The notes beneath the pieces were generated by a model, which did not search any database, had not been told where the DNA came from, and saw only the letters and a list, made by a program, of their open reading frames with translations. 64,000 nt of DNA from Gigaspora rosea (Eukaryota; Glomeromycota; Glomeromycetes; Diversisporales; Gigasporaceae). Where the stretch lies: the NCBI GenBank assembly GCA_003550325.1, contig QKWP01001680.1, positions 51,745 to 115,744 on the forward strand, read 5' to 3'. The position numbers and the translations under genes were made by a program. Positions within the stretch are counted from its first letter, which is position 1; each line of letters starts with the position of its first letter. Below are positions 58,873-64,000 of the stretch, one piece after another.

Positions 58873-60441
58873 CGGCTAGTTATTATTTAATAAATAACGA
58901 ATTATGATGAATTAATGCCAATTTTAAATTAGATCAGATCAAATATGTGTATTTTTATACTCACCTAAATTAATGCGAATAAAAAAAAAAATTAAATAGT
59001 AAAAGACATAAACTAGTTTAATAGGGAGTGCATAATTAATGATTTGGAATCCGATTTCAGACAAAATAAGTGACGTATTTACTTAAGATGTGTGATGCAT
59101 AAATCCTATATTTTTTAACGTATAGATTATTTACATAATCATTTACTGGTAAATATTAACGTGTATGTCTATTTAATTCACTGTGTCAGAATTTTAAAAT
59201 AGCAGTAGGATATCAAATATGCTAATTATGAAACACCCTAATATGTAAATGATCTTTATACTTACTCACTAAATTAATGTAAACAAAAAGAAATTAAATA
59301 GTAAATAAGCATGAAGCTGAATAGCTTATTTTAATTACACGTAAATGATCTTTATACTTACGCACTAAGTTAAAGCGAATAAAAAGAAATTAAATAGTAA
59401 ATAAACATTCACTTGAATAGCTTATTTTATTACTTAGGTTAATACGTAGATGATCTTTATACTCACAAACTAAATTAAAGCGAATAAAAAGAAATTAAAT
59501 AGTAAATAAACATGAACTTGAATAGCTTATTTTAATTACTTAGTTTAATACGTAAATGATCTTTATACTCACTTTCTAAATTAATGCGAATAAAAAGAAA
59601 TTAAATAGTAAATAAGCATGAACTTGAATTTTAATTACTTAGTTTAATACGTGAATGATCTTTATACGCACAATCTAAATTAATGCGGATAAAATGAAAT
59701 TATATAGTAAATAAACATAAACTTTAATTATTTAATCTAATACGTAAATGATCTTTATACTCACAAACTAAATTAATACGAATAAAAAGAAATTATATAG
59801 TAAATAAATATGAATTTTTAATTACTTAGTTTAATACGCAAATGATCTTTTATACTCACGAACTAAATTAATGCGAATATAAAGAAATTAAATAGTAAAT
59901 AAATATGAACTTGAATTTTAATTACTTAGTTTAATACGTAAATGATCTTTATACTCACGGCCTAAATTAATGCAAAATAAAAAGAAATTAAATAGTAAAT
60001 AAACATGAACTTGAATAGCTTATTTTTTAATTACTTAGTTTAATACGTAAATAATCTTATACTCACAAACTAAATTAATGCAAATATAAAGAAATTAAAT
60101 AGTAAATAAACATAAATTTTAATTAATTAGTTTAATACGTAAATGATATTTAAACTCATGCCCTAAATTGATGCGAATAAAAAGAAATTAAATAGTAAAT
60201 TAACATGAACATGATAGCTTATTTTAATTACTTAGTTTAATAAGTGATTTTGTACTCACAGTCTAAAATTATTTGTAAAAATGTTTGATTGAATCAATAG
60301 TTAACCACAAATTTGATATTTATCTACACATTTAACTAGCAATAATATTTTATACTTACTCACTATGCAAATAATTTAAAACTATTATTTAAAAATAAAT
60401 TGTAAATTTTAAATCTTAATAATTATTGTTATTCTTACTCT
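58873..60441 (-). repeat. Tandem intron-like array with 3-nt putative microexons
   Basis: About a dozen ~95-108-bp units. On the minus strand each runs GTGAGTATAAAGATCATTTA...CTATTTAATTTCTTTTTATTCGCATTAATTTAG, i.e. a 5' splice-site consensus, AT-rich body, pyrimidine tract and 3' AG. Units are separated by exactly 3 nt at 60441, 60362, 60262, 60162, 60069, 59961, 59862, 59767, 59674, 59575, 59469, 59364, 59268 and 58875 (upper coordinate), and by 0 nt at 58964/58965 (TTTAG|GTGAGT). The triplets are AGA, TGA, ACT, GGC, TTT, GCC, TTC, TTT, ATT, AAA, TTT, TGC, TGA, CCG. They are variable while flanks are conserved. Weak sites: ATGAGT after GGC and GTGCGT after ATT. Confidence 0.75.
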
Positions 60442-60512
60442 CTAATTATTAAAGTAAATAGTTGAGATTTTTGGTTTTAAAATAAAAATTAATAAACAAA
60501 TAAATAACCCAC

Positions 60513-60916
60513 TTTTCAATCCAATATTTGAATTTGTTAATCTTTTCTCCTACACCAATTCTGTATCTATAACAAATGGCTGTTTTAAAAATTCCCATAG
60601 AATTACCAGCCTCAGCAGATTTTAGATAATATTCAAATGCCTTTTCTTTATCGATTTCAACCCCAATTCCTAAATAATAACAATGATCGACATAATACAT
60701 TCCATTAGAATTATTCATATTTGCTGACTTTTGATAATAAGTAAACGCCTTTTTTTCATTCTTCTCAATTTCGATCCCATATTCATAACAATAACCAAGC
60801 CAGAATGTTCCTTCTGAATTATTCTTATTCGCCAATTCTTGATAATCGTCAAAATTCAGTTTGCAAAAATCATTAGTAGTTTGAACTATTTTACTTAAAC
60901 CAATATTTTTTGACAT
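60513..60916 (-). CDS. Sel1-repeat protein exon (copy 2)
   Basis: The ATG at 60916 starts MSKNIGLSKIVQTTNDFCKL. Three Sel1 repeats follow: FWLGYCYEYGIEIEKNEKKA..YYQKSANMN, MYYVDHCYYLGIGVEIDKEKA..YYLKSAEAG and IFKTAICYRYRIGVGEKINK..YWIEK. Sel1 repeats build a helical scaffold often found with kinases in these fungi. The open frame continues to TAA 60449-60451, but the extra 20 residues (WVIYLFINFYF...) look like intron. A donor GTGGGT begins at 60512, leaving 404 nt in phase 2 with an acceptor 71 nt downstream at the first microexon. It lies on the same strand as, and upstream of, the kinase. Confidence 0.75.
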
Positions 60917-63533
60917 TTTAGATACAAAACGAATTTTATGTTACAAGAAAATTTAGTAGTCGTGCTTATGTAGCCTAAATAATACTAAATTAAGGTTTGT
61001 GCAAGCTGTAACCTTCTACATACATGATGTTAGTTCTCAACTTTAGTAAAATGTGTTACATTTGTCAATGAACAATATGATGAATTAAAACAAAATTAGC
61101 AAAACGTATCACGTTTGTAATCTTGTAAGCAACATTCGAAATTTTATTGTAACCGTCTGCGTAATTAACTAAATCTGTTTAAATTAGCATATACATATTA
61201 AGATAGATTATATACTAGATAAGAAGACGAACTGTTTAGCAAACTGTTCAAACTGTTCAAAGAGGCTAGAAAATTTGAAAAATACAATAACGCACGAAAC
61301 ATGAATTGATGGCTAATATGCTTATGTACCTATGAACTATGTATGTATATCTGATTAAACTAATAATTCTAAATTCTTTACTATGCATGTCAGAAGCAAA
61401 ACTGCCAACAGCTTAGAAATTTTTATTACTAACAAAATTTTAAATATTGAATATTAAATAGTTTTCACTTTCCTATGCACCCAAACAAAAATTTAATAAT
61501 AATCTATTTTCAACTTCTTTTTTGATTACTATAATTTATTTTAAATTGTTTAAATTTATTTATTTTCTACTTTTTTTGCACTTTTACAAACCTCATTTGT
61601 ACATAATTTCCGTAAATTATAAGAAGATAAAAACTAGCTTATTCACGTGAATCCATTGTAGCACTGATAGATGTTTATATAATTATACAGTAATAAAAAA
61701 AAATAAAAAATAAACAAGGAAATCACTTCAACTTGGTCATGTTTCACAGGATTCATTTTAGAATTCATATATTTCTTTTTTATTGATAAATAAATTCTAC
61801 AAACTAAGACGCACATAAAGTAGGTATTTATGTTGTATTCACGTACTCATGGGCAGATTTTAATATAGCAAAAATAGCACTAGCGATATCATAACAAATC
61901 TGACCGAAATTGTTTTATCTTATTGATTTATAAAAATAAATTAATTTCGGTCTGATTTGTTTTTGAGTCCCATGAGCCTTTTGTTATTGCCCAAAATAAA
62001 AAGGCAATATTTCATAAATCTTTACTTAAATGAATTATAAAGATCTACTTTTTTCTCTATAATTACAACCTAAAATCGATAGAAAAATTTTGGGGAACGG
62101 TATTAGAACTGTCGAACGCTCAAGTACAAGTTCAAGTACAAGTAATACTGCATTGTATAAAAATGTTGGAATAAACGATTTCCTTTTTGGATAAAATGGC
62201 AATGTGACGGCTCGCAGTAGAGATGTGATCCGTTATCCGTTTCCATCCGTTTTCATATTAGAATCCGCGGATATCCGTGGATTTTAATATAAAAACGGAT
62301 GAAAACGGATAACGGATCACATCTCTAGCTCGCAGAATGCACCAAAAAATCAATTGACAAATAATTTTATGATCAAATTGATCATTACTAATTCTGTAAT
62401 TTGTCGTCAATTATCATGTGAATGCGAAATTTTGACGATACGAACAGTTTATTGCTTTATAGCAGTAATAGTAAGGATTAAATTAAAAAACATGTTATAC
62501 TAACTCTATCCAGGTTTTGTCTAATCATGTATTGTATGGAAATGGTTTACTTTATCTATGTATTACAATAAAAAAGAACTTTAAATAGAAATTTATACAG
62601 GTAGAAAAGTTGAGGTTTTATTTATCAGCAAAGAAATTTCATTAATTTATATAATAAAAATATGATCATTCGACTAGTAAATAAAATTTTGCTTGATAAT
62701 TTGCATGACTTTGTTCGATTTTTTATTTTATTTTATTTTATTTTTTTTATAAATCGTTGTTGATTGACAATGCAAAAATTAGTCATTTATCGGCGGTTAA
62801 TAAAGAATCCTACGTGCCTGTCCGGTTCTATTAATTTACAATCACATAAATAATGTTTAACCTTTCCTTTCTTGGGAAAATAAGTAGAAATTTCTATATA
62901 ATTTTAAAATAAAAAATCCAATAATAACAATAATACGTGTAAGAACAATAGCAGTGAACGGTGCAATTGTACTTATACTAATAATGCATTATTTTTGCAA
63001 ATGCTCTATAATGCTTGAAAGTTTACCTTTTATAAATTGCGTAATTATGAACATTAATTAATAATATGATCTTGATAAATATCTCATCAACGTTCACAAA
63101 TGTTTCAGATATAAAAAGAAAATCTTGTATTCAGGTTCTTATACATTTGAATAAATTTTATATGATATTGTGGAAATAAGTTCCAATGGCGCTATTTATT
63201 ACAATTGTAAGCTTTCTCTTAGTGTCACTCATATCTTATCAAAGTATAATTATAATTTATAATTTGGTAATATACCATTCTAGTGAGCTCATATCATGAT
63301 AATTGATAAATCACAGAATGTCTATTTATATATTAACCATTTAAATTTTGCCATTTAGGCATAATCACGTAAACAATAACACGCCTATCAATGAATTAAT
63401 TCTTATCTATTTGCTTAAAGAAATAAATAACGTGAATATGTATGCGGCACCAAGAAGGGTATCTTTAGAAAATCATTAGCCTATATCTTAACATTAAACT
63501 ATTGATAAATTAAACATATGAAATAAACAATAT
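60917..63533. repeat. Segmental duplication, copy 2
   Basis: Collinear with 112-2740 (Sel1 gene-upstream tract). It carries an extra MITE at 62218-62327, lacks ~60 bp near 61977, and ends exactly where a CCCTATGAAAAAAGTG element begins, so the homology may resume beyond the window. Confidence 0.85.
62218..62327. mobile_element. hAT MITE, 110 bp, 8-bp TSD GCTCGCAG
   Basis: An almost perfect hairpin with ends TAGAGATGTGATCCGTTATC on both strands, GTTTYCATCCGTTTT within, and a GCGGATATCCGTGG centre. It is flanked by GCTCGCAG at 62210-62217 and 62328-62335. Copy 1 of the duplication shows the empty site GGCTCGCAGGATACACC at 1526-1542. Confidence 0.95.
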
Positions 63534-64000
63534 CCCTATGAAAAAAGTGATCCGGGTGGTGTTACGGTAGGGTGGGGCCTCAACTAATAAAATCAAATAT
63601 AGTAGGGTAATATATGAAGATCATTAATTTCGGATTTATTAATGGTTAAATTTCGATATTATCGCTAATCAAAATAATTATAAAATTAAATTTACATTTA
63701 TTAGCACAAATATCTAATGAAAGTGTATATAATTTTTTTTTTAACTTGAAGCTCTCAACTAGCTCTACATGTTAATAGAGCTACTTTTTTCAATATTAAA
63801 CGTTAAAAAATTAATTGATTTTTACGAAATTTTTTTAAAAAATTATTTGAAAAATAGCTCTATTACCATGTAGAGCTAGTTGAGAGCTTCAAGTTAAAAA
63901 ATATATATATATACTTTTGTTTAATAGTTATGCTAATAAATGTAATTTAATTTAATATTTAAATATATGGCCTATAAAAAATCCGAAATTAATGATCTTC
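63534..64000. mobile_element. Foldback DNA element, left end and interior (cut by window)
   Basis: It begins CCCTATGAAAAAAGTGATCC, nearly the same 35 bp as the element at 47326. Long inverted repeats fill it: GAAGATCATTAATTTCGGAT at 63615 with its reverse complement at 63980-64000, and CTTGAAGCTCTCAACTAGCT at 63750 with its reverse complement at 63875-63895. The right terminus lies outside the window. Confidence 0.8.

Noticed and set aside
60449..60512. Read-through C-terminus of the Sel1 ORF (WVIYLFINFYF...)
   Set aside because: Composition switches to intron-like AT-rich codons right after a GT donor; more likely intron, though not proven.

Overview
This is AT-rich, intron-bearing eukaryotic DNA with one assembly gap of 210 N (13597-13806). 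Three things point to an arbuscular mycorrhizal fungus (Glomeromycotina, Rhizophagus-like): serine/threonine/tyrosine kinase-like genes with an HADFHSGN/KDLHSDN catalytic loop behind a CxxC...CxxC N-terminus, Sel1-repeat and Kelch-type membrane proteins, and very dense transposons. This is inferred from family style; no database search was done. There are no tRNA, rRNA or CRISPR features.

Layout. 1-2740 is a non-coding tract upstream of a Sel1-repeat gene whose first codons lie at 1-111 (minus strand). The whole tract is repeated in the same orientation at 60786-63533, so the two ends of the window are a diverged segmental duplication. 2.7-11.9 kb is mostly non-coding, with a broken Cys/Ser/Thr-rich membrane protein gene (3.0-3.9 kb), a small degenerate ORF (5.4-5.8 kb) and several short foldback elements. 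11907-43177 is one Ty3/gypsy-type LTR retrotransposon with 510-511 bp LTRs, spread over 31.3 kb by three insertions: a 2.3-kb DNA element carrying a kinase fragment (13199-15486), a 4.2-kb TA-flanked element (21613-25824) and a 14.4-kb hAT element with an 8-bp target duplication (27787-42200). The hAT holds a decayed transposase, a 450-bp hairpin tandem array and several smaller foldbacks. Without these insertions the retroelement is about 10.3 kb: leader ORF, gag, protease, extra zinc fingers, RT, RNase H, integrase, a third ORF, polypurine tract. 43-48 kb holds diverged repeats, hAT/MULE-like MITEs and an element packed with CACGTG boxes. 48.7-50.2 kb is a four-exon Kelch-propeller membrane protein gene. 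50-57 kb is more repeats. 57.5-60.9 kb holds, on the minus strand, a Sel1-repeat exon, a tandem array of about 100-bp units and a protein kinase.

The most unusual signal is that array (58873-60441). Read on the minus strand, each unit looks like a complete small intron (GTGAGTATA ... TTTAG). Neighbouring introns are separated by exactly three variable nucleotides, or in one place by none. The Sel1 exon ends in phase 2, the triplets preserve phase, and the kinase exon, which has no start codon of its own in frame, begins with the complementary single nucleotide. The chain could splice into one Sel1-linker-kinase reading frame through 14 three-nucleotide microexons. This is a hypothesis that RNA evidence would settle.

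Many genes here carry single frameshifts or stop codons (kinase, Kelch, Cys-rich, all retroelement ORFs, hAT). Some may be assembly errors in homopolymers, but the transposon ORFs look truly decayed.
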